Shown in pieces: positions 1 to 10,417 of a stretch of 64,000 nucleotides of DNA. The position numbers and the translations under genes were made by a program. This DNA comes from Pollenia angustigena (taxonomy: Eukaryota; Arthropoda; Insecta; Diptera; Polleniidae), in NCBI GenBank assembly GCA_930367215.1, contig OV884056.1, positions 121,394,053 to 121,458,052 of the forward strand, given 5' to 3'. The notes beneath the pieces were generated by a model. The model worked only from the letters and a program-made list of their open reading frames with translations. It ran no database searches and had not been told where the DNA came from. How positions within the stretch are numbered: the stretch's first letter is position 1; every line of letters begins with the position of its first letter.

Positions 1-59
1 AATTTTTGTAATAACTTTTTCGGGTTTTTTTAAAAACTTTAGTTTGAAAATAAAAAGGA

Positions 60-528
60 AAGCTCAATTTGAGGGTTTCGTCCAGCTTATTTGGAGAAAC
101 TTAGAAATTGATTGCGGAAAACACCAAAGTTTGGTATGATGAAAAATGCATGTATGCACTTATGGGAAGAGTTTATAGTGGAGTTAAATAGTCTGGGACC
201 ACGAAATGAACTTCTTTTAAACACTTATAATTTTCTTAAACTAATTATAATGTTCTTGGCACAGGTTTGGATACACTACAAGGCAAGTATAAAGAAAAAA
301 CTTGCCAACAATAAAGGAAACACTCAAGCGACAGGGGGAGGGCTATCACAAGAAGTTCCATTAAATAGCCTTGAGGATACTGTTTCGCAGCTCTTGTATT
401 GTAAGTCCGGCCAAGTATTTGGTGCTGAAAATATTCCACCATCAAGTGACAATTTTACTGAGTCAGTTTAACCAATAATACGACCAGCATATTGGCCAAA
501 AGCTACCCCAACCAGAAGAAGAACTCAT
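60..528 (+). pseudogene. Decayed Myb/SANT-like DNA-binding domain gene
   Basis: The translation resembles the Myb/SANT-like domain of regulatory-protein-zeste-type insect proteins (Myb_DNA-bind_5 family). Seen directly: an N-terminal helix with QFEGFVQLIWRN in the frame from about 61, then a shift into the frame from 112 with LWEEFIVELNSLGP, followed by KASIKKKLANNKGNTQATGGG and LNSLEDTVSQLL. Between LNSLGP and the conserved VW pair (about 266) there are roughly ten residues more than usual, ending in a polypyrimidine/CAG-G stretch. This suggests an unspliced intron or an insertion, although no clean donor is visible. Such domains occur in host genes and as the accessory protein of Harbinger-type transposons. 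The frameshift suggests it is no longer functional. A related domain lies at 48098-48330. Confidence 0.6.
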
Positions 529-763
529 CAGGCACAATAAAGTTTCGTTATTTATTAGAAGTTCTTACTTGGCACTGGGAAGTTCAAAAGGGTTGGAATC
601 ATCACGAATTTATCTTCTTGTACGAAGCGCATCTATAAAAGAATTTTCCTCTTATCCTCCCCTTATAAAGATTACATATATTTATTATAAACTATAGATG
701 ACACTGAAGTTTAAATTCAATATGCTGATTTTTTATACCTGAAAAACGTTAAAACTTGTTCAG

Positions 764-963
764 TCAGGGGTGTGCTGGAAATCGAAAACGCAAAACGCAA
801 GAATTTAACAAGTCGTTTTTAAACAAGATTTCTGTAATAAAAGAATTTTATGGCAAATATTATACAAATTTGTTTAACAGAATTGTATAAAAAAAATTAT
901 ATTGAAAGTGTATTAAAAACAACTTCCAAATTCTTGCGTTTTCGATTTCCAGCACACCCCTGA
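764..963. mobile_element. 200-bp hAT-like MITE
   Basis: The ends are inverted repeats of about 37 bp beginning TCAGGGGTGTGCTGG; the left copy carries a 7-bp internal repeat. The interior is non-coding and AT-rich. The flanking 8-mers TTGTTCAG and TTGTTTAT match at six of eight positions, as expected for an aged 8-bp duplication. A CAGGGGTG terminus with an 8-bp duplication is typical of hAT elements. A truncated relative lies at 11583-11700. Confidence 0.75.
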
Positions 964-1023
964 TTGTTTATCATCTACATTAACTACCGTGTCTACAAAA
1001 GTGGCACATAAAAACTTTTTGAT

Positions 1024-1073
1024 ACTATCGATAGTTTTTGAGCTAACTATCGATTGGGCCCGACTATCGATAG
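1024..1073. promoter_or_regulatory. Cluster of three CTATCGAT motifs
   Basis: CTATCGAT occurs three times, in the matches starting at 1024, 1045 and 1063; the first and third extend to the palindrome CTATCGATAG. This contains the DRE core (TATCGATA) bound by DREF at Drosophila housekeeping promoters. No adjacent gene is recognisable, so a promoter role is only an inference and the cluster may belong to a repeat. Confidence 0.3.
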
Positions 1074-1176
1074 TTTTGCAGCTCTAATTCCAAATTCAGT
1101 CTTGACGTCAAGCAGCCGAAGACGACAATCCGATTGAATCAATTTCAACTACATATCTTGTTTTTTTCCCCTTTTT

Positions 1177-1177
<1 letters not shown>

Positions 1178-1207
<30 letters not shown>
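1178..1207. repeat. 30-bp T homopolymer
   Basis: An uninterrupted run of T. It could be the poly(A) tail of a minus-strand retroposed sequence, but no coding remnant is visible to its right, where 1208-1680 appears to be anonymous AT-rich sequence. Confidence 0.6.
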
Positions 1208-1208
<1 letters not shown>

Positions 1209-1683
1209 AACATTCGTTAAACGCGGGGGAGAATGTTCAATCTTGAAATTACTGACTTACCTTAATATTAATTTTAATTTCTTTTGTGAGCGACCTTAAT
1301 ATTAAGTGGTTCATATTACTCTTGTGTGAACAAAATTGTCAAATGAATATTAAGTTGCATTAATTGCAAACTTGTCACATAAATATTTAGTTGCATTAAT
1401 TACATGCTTTTTAACCATTGGTTGAAAAGCCATAAATTTTATACAAATTTTGAAGTAAAATTATGATAACTTAACAAGTTTTAGCGTTTTCGATTCCCAT
1501 TGGCTAAAAGGCCATAAATTTTAAGTTCATATAATTTAGTTTAGTAAGCATTATTTTAGTATAAATCATGGAATAAAACTTATTAAATTGGTCAGTAGTA
1601 AAAACCCGCTTTTTATTTATTGATCATTACGTTCAAGTTACAAGGGCTTCAAAGTAAAAATTACACAAAAATAAAATTAGTAC

Positions 1684-1707
1684 AGTTCAAATTTATGTGT
1701 TTGAACT
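1684..1707. repeat. 24-bp palindromic repeat shared with 28721-28744
   Basis: AGTTCAAA and TTTGAACT flank an ATTTATGTG core. The reverse complement recurs at 28721-28744 with one mismatch. More distant similarity (AACTTGAA and ATCAATAAA blocks) extends over about 150 bp, so both are probably copies of one dispersed family. Confidence 0.5.
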
Positions 1708-1898
1708 GAGCCATACTAATAAAAACATATACAAACAGTTGCTAGGCTTAATTTAATAGAAGTTTATAAAGTTCGGCAAATCCATTAGATGAATTTAAAT
1801 TGTCCCCAAAAATGTATGTAAATTATTGTTTTTAATTCTCATAATTTAAGTAAAATTTATTTTTTCATATAAAATAAAATGCTGATATTCTTAAGGTA

Positions 1899-1960
1899 CG
1901 TTCAGACTGATGAAATATTTGATAGCAAACATCAAATATTTCACTAACGTAGTCTGAACG
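1899..1960. repeat. Two-tier hairpin
   Basis: The outer arms CGTTCAGACT and AGTCTGAACG enclose inner arms GAAATATTTGAT and ATCAAATATTTC. Related CAAATATTT words recur to about 2110 and again at 2700-2780, so this looks like a degenerate palindromic element into which the LINE fragment at 2130-2698 was inserted. Confidence 0.5.
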
Positions 1961-2129
1961 CAAAATATTTTTGAGTGTCAAATAAAATAACAGCTGATTT
2001 TGAGCAAATAAAAGTATTTGCCGGCAAACAAATATTTGTCCAATGTGAACATAGTGTGAACACAAAAAATCAAATATTTTAGTAGTTTTTGAGCAAACAT
2101 TTATTTGATATTACAAAAAAATTGTAATC

Positions 2130-2698
2130 TCAAATAACAGCAATACATATCTATAACACAATGATAAAACCACACTTTGAATTTGGTTCAACTATTTTTT
2201 ACACATGCTGCTCAACAACACAAATACAAAGATTACAAAAACTACAAAATAAAGCTATGAGGTCAATATTAAAATACAATATATATGCTCCAATTCAACT
2301 AATGCTAGACACACTAAAATGGTTAAACATTCAACAAAGACTTAAACTGAATACACTGCAATTCATACAGAAAATGAAAATGGGAAATGCACCAGAATAC
2401 CTTACTGAACAACTTGAATATGTGAGAGAAGTACAACCATATTACCTTAGAAACGCTGAAAATTTCCGACTGCCGAGGGTAACAACAACAGCTATGTAAC
2501 GATCTCTATTCTTTAAAGGACTTAAATTAAACAATCTGTTACCAGATTACATTAAAAGGGAGGAAAATATTAATATATGTAGGAAGAATATAGCACAATT
2601 TGTAAAAAATAATTAAAAACTATGTATATTTGAATTTAAAATTATGATGAATACTACTAAATAAATAAAAAAAAGAAAAAAAAAAAAGAAACATTAAA
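2130..2698 (+). pseudogene. 5'-truncated LINE, ORF2 C-terminus with poly(A)
   Basis: The frame reads IIKP-type thumb sequence (MIKPHFEFG, CSTTQIQRLQKLQNKAMR) and then the C-terminal tail typical of non-LTR retrotransposon ORF2 proteins of the Jockey/CR1 groups. A stop interrupts it at 2497-2499, after which LFFKGLKLNNLLPDYIK continues in frame to a terminal stop near 2614. An A-rich tail (about 2650-2698) follows. Only the last 150 residues or so of the usual 900 or more remain, as expected for 5' truncation during target-primed reverse transcription. It is a different family from the LINE at 49.6-55.7 kb. Confidence 0.7.
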
Positions 2699-2802
2699 CA
2701 AAATATTTTTTTGTTTCACACAGTTTGAAGCAAATATCAGAACAAATATTTTTGTCAAATATTTCAAGTATTTCATTAGTGAATGAGGGTTTGAATTTTT
2801 CA

Positions 2803-3043
2803 GTAAAACGCAACGCAATCCCAAAAATAACATTGAAAGCAAAAACAATGTCAAAAATTTTTCAAAATTTTGTTGTTGCTTTCTACAGAAATACATATTG
2901 CGTTTAAAAATTATCAACGCCACAAAATTTAAAATTTAAAAATTCAATATTCATTTCTATAGAAAACAACAACAAAATTATGAAATATTTTCAATTTTGT
3001 TTTTGCTTTCAATATAATTTTTGGCGTTGCTTTTGCGTTTTAC
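2803..3043. mobile_element. Foldback-like MITE, 241 bp
   Basis: The left arm begins GTAAAACGCAACGC and the right arm ends as its complement (GCGTTTTAC). The arms align over about 110 bp with scattered mismatches and share ATTGAAAGCAAAAACAA and AATTTTGTTGTTG, so nearly the whole element can fold. No coding sequence is present and no convincing TSD was found. Confidence 0.6.
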
Positions 3044-3117
3044 AAATTTAGGGCCTTAATTTTTCACAGGACTGAATTGAAATTTAAATTTCGTAAAACC
3101 TGAAGTTTGAAAGACTA

Positions 3118-3569
3118 ATAGGACCCATACACAAGACCATCATGATTGTACAATCAAGCGATTGTGCCAGCTGATGGACCGTGTATGAGCTTGTGGTGTG
3201 ATTGTACCAGCTTATGGTGCTTTATCAAAAATAGTTTGATATTTTTTTGATTGTACCAGCATGATTGTATCGTGTGCTGTAAAGTAAGCTCATAAATGTT
3301 AAATCGTTAAGGCATAAACATCAAAAAATACAAAATTTAAAACAAAATTTAAATTAAAACACGTTTTTTTACTCCTTATTCGTTTTCGTTTTAGGATAAT
3401 AGCAATAATAACAGCAGCACAAATTTTATTGTTATTCATTACAACATTTCCACACAATTTTTGGTAAAAAATGAATTTTGTACCAGCATGCTGGTGTGTT
3501 GTGTGCTTCAAGCTTAATTGCACAATCACTTGATTGTACAATCATGATGGTATTGTGTATGGGCCCTAT
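3118..3569. mobile_element. TIR element (MITE), 452 bp
   Basis: The terminal inverted repeats begin ATAGGACCCATACACAA on the left and ATAGGGCCCATACACAA on the right. They match for about 46 bp with very few differences, including CCATCATGATTGTACAATCA. Internal copies of GATTGTACCAGC are scattered inside. The interior is non-coding. The TSD is unclear; AT or TA is possible. Confidence 0.75.
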
Positions 3570-4264
3570 AAGTTAAAATTAATTTTCTACATCAATTGAA
3601 AATAAAATTGTCCGGAATTAGAAGATATCTGGTTATCGTGTGCACTTGAATAAGAAAATTTTAATTTTTTTCAAAATAAAAAGAATAGGAAGTTAATTCA
3701 CCCAAATAAAATACAATTTTTTTTATTTTTTCATTCCCCTAAACAAAACGTAAAATTTTAAATTTTCAAATTAAGAGTTTCGTAAAGTAAATTTAAAATG
3801 TATCGGTTAAGTGTTTTTTATAAAACCTGCTGTTTTTTTTGCTTCTTTTACAATGGTGTTGCTTTTTTGGATTTTTTTTTTTATATTCCCATTTTTGTAT
3901 TAAAAACTTCGTATGTTGCTACCAAGGCGAATTCCTTTATAAAAGTGAATTCGCCTTGGTAACAACCTTTTTGCAACTCTGTTGTCATTTTAAAAACAAT
4001 CAACTGAAATCATAGTAGGCTGTTAAAAAAAGAAATAAATAAAAAAGTGTAAAATATGCCGAAAAAGAATAGTAATAGAAATTTATTATTAAAAATGGTA
4101 AAAACATATGAAGGAGTCTTTAAAATTTAAGAAAATTGGCAACATATGCTGCTGCAAAATAAATTGTTCAAAAAAGTCTAATGTGGATCAATATATAAGA
4201 TGTGGGAAACACCAATTGTCGTCTTCTAAGCAAGAGAACCATCCACAGAAACTAATTACGGAAT
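3570..4264. other. Anonymous AT-rich sequence with a strong hairpin
   Basis: No gene is recognised. At 3915-3934 and 3947-3966 two 20-bp arms (GTTGCTACCAAGGCGAATTC and its complement with one mismatch) flank a 12-bp loop, a near-perfect stem in otherwise unremarkable DNA. Confidence 0.55.
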
Positions 4265-5485
4265 ATCCAGTGACTCCAACTGCCACAACATTTAACAAGT
4301 TAGAGTGCTATATTCGGCTGTGCCGAATCTTTGATACCCTCCACCAACACTTCGAATGTAGTAATATCTGCATGATGTCTATTTATTATTATAATCTTTG
4401 TAAAAACAGACATCTGCATTAAAATTTGTTGCGGTTTAGACCTATATAAAATTATTGAGCGACAATCAGAATCAATTTTAAAAAGCTTGAGTAGAATATC
4501 AGTTTAAGCTGAACTTAAATGATTTTCAGGAGAACAAATTACATATATAAAAGCCATGGTAAGCTATGACCCAATCATCCCAAATTCTGCAGAACGATTT
4601 CTGGTATTAAAAAACATAAATTTCAATACAGCGGTGCAATTAGTTTAAGCGTTTGCAATGAAGCTAAACTGAAAGAAAGTTTACCACGTATTTAATTATT
4701 TTACCAGAGTGGGCTTTAAATGGGGCCTATGGAAAGTTATGCACCGATCTTCACCGAATTTCACAGTGTCATTTCTAGTTCTAAAAAACTGTGATGTACA
4801 TTTTGTTATGATAGCATTATTTTTTACGTTTTTGGGCGTACTAAGCTGTTTTCTGGAAGTAAGGTTTATATGGGACCTAGGGTAAATTATGGACCGATCT
4901 TCACGAAATTACATAGTTTTATTTTTTGTCCTATAAAACTTTGATGTACCAAACTTTGTTATGATAGCGTTATTTTTAACGGTTTTAGGCGTACTTAGCT
5001 GTTTTCCGGAAGTAGGGTTTATATGGGGCCTAGGGTAAATTAAGGACCGATCTTCACGAAATTACATAGTTTCTTCTTGTCCTATAACACTTTGATAAGC
5101 CAAATTTTGTTATGATAGCGTTATTTTTAACGGATTCAGGAGTACTAAACTGTTTTCCGGAAGTAGGGTTTATATGGGGCCTAGGGTAAGTTATGGACTG
5201 ATCTTCACGAAATTACATAGTTTTATTTCTTCTCCTATAAAACTTTGATGTACAAAAGTTTGTTATGATAGCATTATTTTTTACGGATTTAGGCGTACTA
5301 AACTGTTTTCCGGAAGTAGGGTTTATATGGGGCTAGGGTAAATTATGGACCGATCTTCACGAAATTACATAGTTTTACTTCTTGTCCTATAGAACTTTGA
5401 TGTACCAAATTTTGTTATGATATCGTTATTTTTTACGGATTTAGGCGTACTAAACTGTTTTCCGGAAGTAAGGTATATATGGGGC
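4265..5485. repeat. Dispersed repeat with 152-bp tandem units
   Basis: It starts near a TATATTCGGCTGTGCCGAATC block, the same signature that ends the repeat at 55682-57242. From about 4690 it becomes tandem: CCGATCTTCAC-type sites fall at about 4744, 4894, 5047, 5198 and 5350, a period of 150-153 bp. Each unit contains GTTATGATAGCGTTATT, TGTTTTCCGGAAGTA and TATATGGGGCCTAGGG. Units diverge by a few per cent and indels. No long ORF is conserved across units. 5486-5728 shows nothing recognisable. Confidence 0.7.
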
Positions 5486-5728
5486 AGAGAACGGCTTTGT
5501 GCAATAGTAAAAAAATCGCATTAAATGAACAGCAACAAATACACTCACTTGCGGTCATACAATCAAACTTGCGCAACCGCAAATATTCGCTGCTGGTTTG
5601 CAGTCATTCAAATAATGCACATCGTGCTTTGTTATTTATACAATCGTTACCTTCGTTTTTTAATAAAGATGTTTGTGTGTTCGGTGCGACAATGATTGTT
5701 TTGGTAAAGAAAAAAAAATACAAGCAAA

Positions 5729-5741
5729 AAAGCCAGAAATT
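5729..5741. repeat. 13-bp TSD of the Jockey LINE, left copy
   Basis: AAAGCCAGAAATT directly precedes the T-run (poly(A) tail of the minus-strand LINE) and recurs without mismatch at 10455-10467 beyond the LINE 5' end. Confidence 0.9.
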
Positions 5742-5900
5742 TTTTTTTTTTTTTTTGTCATTATTTTTTTATTGAATCTTCATATATTAAATATGAACTA
5801 ACAATAATTAATCAAATCTTAACCTAATACGTTATTTTATCTCCTGCCAGTGCCAGACAAAATTTTCTTCATCACGGGTTATGTTCACTTTTATAGGTGT

Positions 5901-8573
5901 TTATCGCTCATCTAATTGGGTAAGTGCTGCAGTGTCTCTTCTTCTTAAGCGAGTGTGGCCGCCATGATTTAAAATATTTCGAGCTAGTGGATTTGGGTGT
6001 TGTTCAAGCCTTTTTAAATATTTTATTGCATATTTTGTAATCATAGATTTCACTAATGGCACATTGAGATCCTTATGAATGTTTGAGTTTTTAACATACC
6101 AGGGAGCGGATGTGATTATTCGAAGAAGTTTATTTTGGCGCCTTTGAATTTTGTCGATATTAGAGGCCGAGGCAGTGCCCCATAGTTGAATACCGTAGCA
6201 CCAGATAGGCTTTAAGATAGAGTTGTAAAGTAGAAGCTTGCAATCGAGACTAAGGACAGAATTTCTTCCAATAAGCCAATGAATTTGAATGGCTTTTAGT
6301 TTCATTTGAGTTAATTTTGCCTCTATATGGCATTTCCACGTTAATCGCCGATCCAGATGTATACCGAGATATTTAACATGCGAATGTTGAGGAATTATTT
6401 GATTATTGATTGTAATAGGGGGGCAAGATTCCCGGCGCAAAGTGAATGTTATATGTACACATTTTTGCTCATTGACCATTATCCTCCATTGTCTTAACCA
6501 TATTTCTAGTTGAAATATATGATGCTGTAAGTAACGCGATGCTTCATAACGATTTTCGTGGACGCTTAGAAAAGCTGTATCGTCTGCAAATGTTGAAGTT
6601 TGTGTGTAGTTGCTTGTTGGCATGTCCGAAGTATAAATTAAGTATAATAGGGGGCCCAGGATGCTGCCTTGTGGGACTCCAGCGGCAATGGGCTGAGGTG
6701 AACTTAAGAAATTTCCTTCTTTAATAATAAATTGACGACCGACTAAGTAGCTTTCTAGCAGCTTGTGTGTGTTTGCTGGTAAATTTTGCTTCAATTTGTG
6801 TAATAAGCCTTCATGCCAGACTTTGTCAAAAGCTTGCGAAACATCGATGAAGAGTGCTGAGCAATATTTCTTTTCTTCAAATGCTTTTCTTATGACATTT
6901 ACTATTCGATGAGTCTGCTCGATTGTGCTGTGTTTTCTTCTAAATCCGAACTGATGGTTTGGAATACATCTATTTTCACTTAAAATTGGTGTTAATTTTG
7001 AAACTAATAATTTCTCAAACAGCTTTGACATATTTGATAATAAGCTAATAGGTCTATAAGACTCAACTTTTGTATGATCTTTACCTGGCTTTGGTATCAT
7101 GGTAACTAAGGAAACCTTCCATTTTTCAGGATAGTATTCAAGGCGTAAAATAGCATTAAAAATAAAAAGAATAATTTTCTTTGCTATGCGAGGTAGCTCC
7201 AAAAGCATTTTATTACTGATTTTATCAATACCAGGTGCCTTCTTAGTGTTTAAGTCACAAATAGCCTTTTCGATTTCTCTTATCTCAAATCTGAGGGGAA
7301 TAGCTGCTCTAGCATCAACAGGTGGTAACTCGACCGCAATATTGTGAGATATATTTGGTGTAAATACGTTTTTCAAATGGTTTACAAACAGGTTTCCTTT
7401 TTCATTATCATTTCTTGCCCAACTACCATTCAAGTTTCTTAATGGTGGCTTAGATATAACTGGCCTTTTTAGATTTCTAGCTGCACGCCATAATGAGTAG
7501 TCAGATTGTGGAGTTGCATCAAGTTCCTTAAGATATTTTTCTAGAGAAGCCGTTTTCTGATTCTGTAGCAACTTTCTTAGCCTTTTTGTGCATTCTTTTA
7601 ATAAAATCTTAAGTTGCGGGGATCTGTAAAGTTGCCACTCTCTTCGAACTCTCCTTTTTTCAGTCAAGAGCCGCTCGACATCTGAAGAACATATTTTATT
7701 ATTTTTAATTTTTTTGAGGGTAACGCTGGAGTGTTGAACAGCTAGTTTAAGATAACTGTCAAAGTTAACAAGAGAGAGATCCACATTCTCCGGTGTACTA
7801 AGCGGAATATTTTCTGTGCAATGGGCACTGAGAAATTTTTTATATTTTAACCAATTTATTTGTGTGGCTGGCGTCGCTAAGTAACCTGACGGAAATACAA
7901 TTCTATTTGGGTTCGATATAGTAACAATTGTAGGTGTGTGGTCGGATGATAATTCTAGGGAAGCTTCAACATGAATCGTTTCTGTGGGGATGTTTTTAAC
8001 CACGCCAAAGTCGATAACATCTGGAATTTTTTGCTGATCAGTAGGCCAATATGTTGGTTGCCCGCTCGCGACCACATTTAAACCCATTTTAGAGATTGTG
8101 TTAAACAAAACACGACCTTTTGGTGTTATAAGTCGTGACCCCCAGAAGGTATGTTTAGCGTTATAATCGCCAGCGGCCAGAAAACAGGGTCCTAATGATT
8201 TATAATATTTATAATATTGGCCTTCTGATATGGAAAATCTAGGTGGAGAGTATAAAGAAGAAATTACTATGTTTCGATTTAGCTCCTCAACACAAATAGT
8301 CGTTGCTTGCAGATAGTCTTCACGGTGATCACACATAATGTAGTGTTTGACTCGAGTTTTTATTAAGATGGCAGAACCTCCACAAGCTCTATCTCGAGGG
8401 TCCTTGGTATCATATAGTATATAACCATTGATTTTAAACGTATTTCTTGAGGTCAAATGAGTTTCAGAAATCATCATGACATCAATTTGTTTATTTTTAA
8501 GAAAGTATTCTAATTCATTTTTATGTTGGCGGATGCCGTTTGCGTTCCAAAAACAAATTTTTAAACAGTTCAT
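5901..8573 (-). CDS. LINE ORF2: AP-endonuclease and reverse transcriptase
   Basis: This 890-aa protein nicks target DNA and reverse-transcribes the LINE RNA. Endonuclease motifs are all present: WNANG near residue 10, ISETH near 36, GDYNAKHTFWGS around 137, DVIDF, and SSDH near 210. The reverse transcriptase begins near residue 430, with KAPGIDKI, YRPISLL, FIDVSQAFDKV (motif A Asp), GVPQGSILGP and the catalytic FADD box, followed by thumb sequence KYLGIHLD and LYNSILKPIWCYG. No RNase H follows, as in Jockey elements. The ATG overlaps the ORF1 stop as ATGA, which suggests termination-reinitiation. Full family length with no disabling change seen. Confidence 0.95.
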   Translation of the reverse strand: MNCLKICFWNANGIRQHKNELEYFLKNKQIDVMMISETHLTSRNTFKINGYILYDTKDPRDRACGGSAILIKTRVKHYIMCDHREDYLQATTICVEELNRNIVISSLYSPPRFSISEGQYYKYYKSLGPCFLAAGDYNAKHTFWGSRLITPKGRVLFNTISKMGLNVVASGQPTYWPTDQQKIPDVIDFGVVKNIPTETIHVEASLELSSDHTPTIVTISNPNRIVFPSGYLATPATQINWLKYKKFLSAHCTENIPLSTPENVDLSLVNFDSYLKLAVQHSSVTLKKIKNNKICSSDVERLLTEKRRVRREWQLYRSPQLKILLKECTKRLRKLLQNQKTASLEKYLKELDATPQSDYSLWRAARNLKRPVISKPPLRNLNGSWARNDNEKGNLFVNHLKNVFTPNISHNIAVELPPVDARAAIPLRFEIREIEKAICDLNTKKAPGIDKISNKMLLELPRIAKKIILFIFNAILRLEYYPEKWKVSLVTMIPKPGKDHTKVESYRPISLLSNMSKLFEKLLVSKLTPILSENRCIPNHQFGFRRKHSTIEQTHRIVNVIRKAFEEKKYCSALFIDVSQAFDKVWHEGLLHKLKQNLPANTHKLLESYLVGRQFIIKEGNFLSSPQPIAAGVPQGSILGPLLYLIYTSDMPTSNYTQTSTFADDTAFLSVHENRYEASRYLQHHIFQLEIWLRQWRIMVNEQKCVHITFTLRRESCPPITINNQIIPQHSHVKYLGIHLDRRLTWKCHIEAKLTQMKLKAIQIHWLIGRNSVLSLDCKLLLYNSILKPIWCYGIQLWGTASASNIDKIQRRQNKLLRIITSAPWYVKNSNIHKDLNVPLVKSMITKYAIKYLKRLEQHPNPLARNILNHGGHTRLRRRDTAALTQLDER

Positions 8574-10081
8574 GGTTTGTTAAGTACAGCTTGCAATAAC
8601 ATCGATTGCATTCTAAGCATTTCCTGCATCATATTACCCATTGTGTTCGTAAAATTATTTACTGTTTGCACTAATGTTTCCATGGTTTTTTCTAAACGAC
8701 TTAAATTAGAAACCGGAGTTTCATCATTACTTGGCGAGGCACCTTGCATTGGCTGATGGTTTGATTTTAGGACGTTAGCGTAAGAGGTTCTGTTATTACT
8801 AGGCTGGGGGGCTTGAATTGCATTTGTGTTTACCTGATTTGCAACCTGCATTTGAGGGGTATTTGTTTTCGGTCCAACCGTCTGCTTGACAATATTATAT
8901 ACTGGGCATCCTCTATAATTGGCAGTGTGATTACCGCCACAGTTGCTACATTTTTTTACGTTGGGGTCGGTTTTAGACTTATCGCAAGAAACTGTACCGT
9001 GTAGTTCACCACATACTACGCAGACAGGGGGTAAGTAGCAGTATGCCTTGGTATGGCCAAATTCTTGGCAGTTTAAGCACTGAACAGGTCCATTTTTTTT
9101 GTGCGGCTCTTCTATAGTTATTCTTCTGTAGAGAATATATTTTAAATTGTAAATAGGATGTGTTTCGTTTTTTTTAAGTTTTACGTCGCCGGGTTCAAAC
9201 TCCACTCGAAAAAGTGGTTGGGGAATTTTTTCTCTATTTTTAATATTTACTACATGTTTTACCTTGAAGCCTTTTTCTTCTAGGAATGTTTTAACCTCTT
9301 CTGGGTCCACACATGAGTCAATACCCTTAATCACTACCTGTAGACCTTTACTGCTTTTCAGTTGGTAGGTATAAAAGTTTTTTTTAAGCGTTTCAAAGTT
9401 GTTTACTATTTTGCGAAAATCATTCTCATTATTGACTTGTATTTTTGTCTCGTTTATACTTCCACGCTTTATAGCCGCTACGTAAAACGAATTTTCACCT
9501 ATCACCGATATCAAACTCTTTATGAGCTCATTTGAATTTTGCTCCCTTAGATATATCGGGGGAGGCTTGGATGGTTTAATGACGTTTGGTGCTTCAGAGG
9601 ATTCATCCTCCAGAATTGCAAAACGATTTTGAGTATTTATTTTATCAAAAGATGGTACTTTTGAGGCCGAAGCAACTGCTGCAGAGGTAGGGCTGCGTCC
9701 CCGTTTAAGCACTGTTATGTACCTGTCCATACCAACTTGTACTGTAGGCTTTTGACAACTTTTTACAGGGGGGTTTTCCATTGCATTTGAGTTCATGGTA
9801 TCATTTCCCACTAAATTTGTTTTTGACGTCACGGCAATACTTGCTGGCCTGGCAACACTTGTCACCAAATCTTGTTGTAGTTTTTTTAATGAGTCACTAT
9901 CCACCGTTTGTGTAAATACCGAGGGTGAGAGGGAACGTGTTCGAGTAATTGGCTTAGCCGTTAGGTAGTTTATATTGTTTTGTTTTGTTTTATTTATTTC
10001 TGCATTATTTTCATTTGCATTAACTAAAACGTAAACGTTTCTTTCATTTTGTCTTAGTGTTGTTTCACTGTTTGTACTCAT
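8570..10081 (-). CDS. LINE ORF1: Gag-like RNA-binding protein
   Basis: This 503-aa nucleic-acid-binding protein is expected to form the LINE ribonucleoprotein. The first half is low-complexity, rich in Ser, Thr and Asn. A central region (about residues 190-340; KGLQVVIKGIDSC) resembles the RRM-like part of Jockey ORF1 proteins. Three zinc knuckles follow: CLNCQEFGHTKAYC, CVVCGELHGTVSC and CSNCGGNHTANYRGC. The C-terminus (LEKTMETLVQTV) may be helical. The start at 10081 is chosen because the homologous ATG is kept in the copy at 12110. Confidence 0.93.
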   Translation of the reverse strand: MSTNSETTLRQNERNVYVLVNANENNAEINKTKQNNINYLTAKPITRTRSLSPSVFTQTVDSDSLKKLQQDLVTSVARPASIAVTSKTNLVGNDTMNSNAMENPPVKSCQKPTVQVGMDRYITVLKRGRSPTSAAVASASKVPSFDKINTQNRFAILEDESSEAPNVIKPSKPPPIYLREQNSNELIKSLISVIGENSFYVAAIKRGSINETKIQVNNENDFRKIVNNFETLKKNFYTYQLKSSKGLQVVIKGIDSCVDPEEVKTFLEEKGFKVKHVVNIKNREKIPQPLFRVEFEPGDVKLKKNETHPIYNLKYILYRRITIEEPHKKNGPVQCLNCQEFGHTKAYCYLPPVCVVCGELHGTVSCDKSKTDPNVKKCSNCGGNHTANYRGCPVYNIVKQTVGPKTNTPQMQVANQVNTNAIQAPQPSNNRTSYANVLKSNHQPMQGASPSNDETPVSNLSRLEKTMETLVQTVNNFTNTMGNMMQEMLRMQSMLLQAVLNKP

Positions 10082-10417
10082 GCAAAGAGTTGTTTTTGTT
10101 TTTCACCGTTTTGCTTTGCTTTAATATTTTTATTATTTATTGTATTTTACAACAACAATAGAAAAAACCAGAATTTAAATGTTTTGTTCAGAATATGTTT
10201 ACACATGTATGAACATTCATACGTACATACATATATATTTTTACTGTTTTATTTAATTTTATCGTTTTAAATTGTTCACTATTATGTTAAGTAATTTAAA
10301 TAACAAAATATATTATTTTTTTTTTTAAGCGTCCATTCGCTGCTTATATTTATGTATGTATTACAAAATCAAATGTGATTAATTAATAGTTCAAATCGTA
10401 TGCGGGGCTAAAAATAC

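Noticed and set aside
4108..4422. 104-aa Cys-rich frame (CCCKINCSKK)
   Set aside because: Its C-terminal half is translated dispersed repeat (TTCGGCTGTGCCGAA), so it is not a likely gene.
5479..5775. 98-aa open frame next to the tandem repeat
   Set aside because: It begins in the repeat and ends in the LINE poly(T); no homology seen and composition is non-coding.
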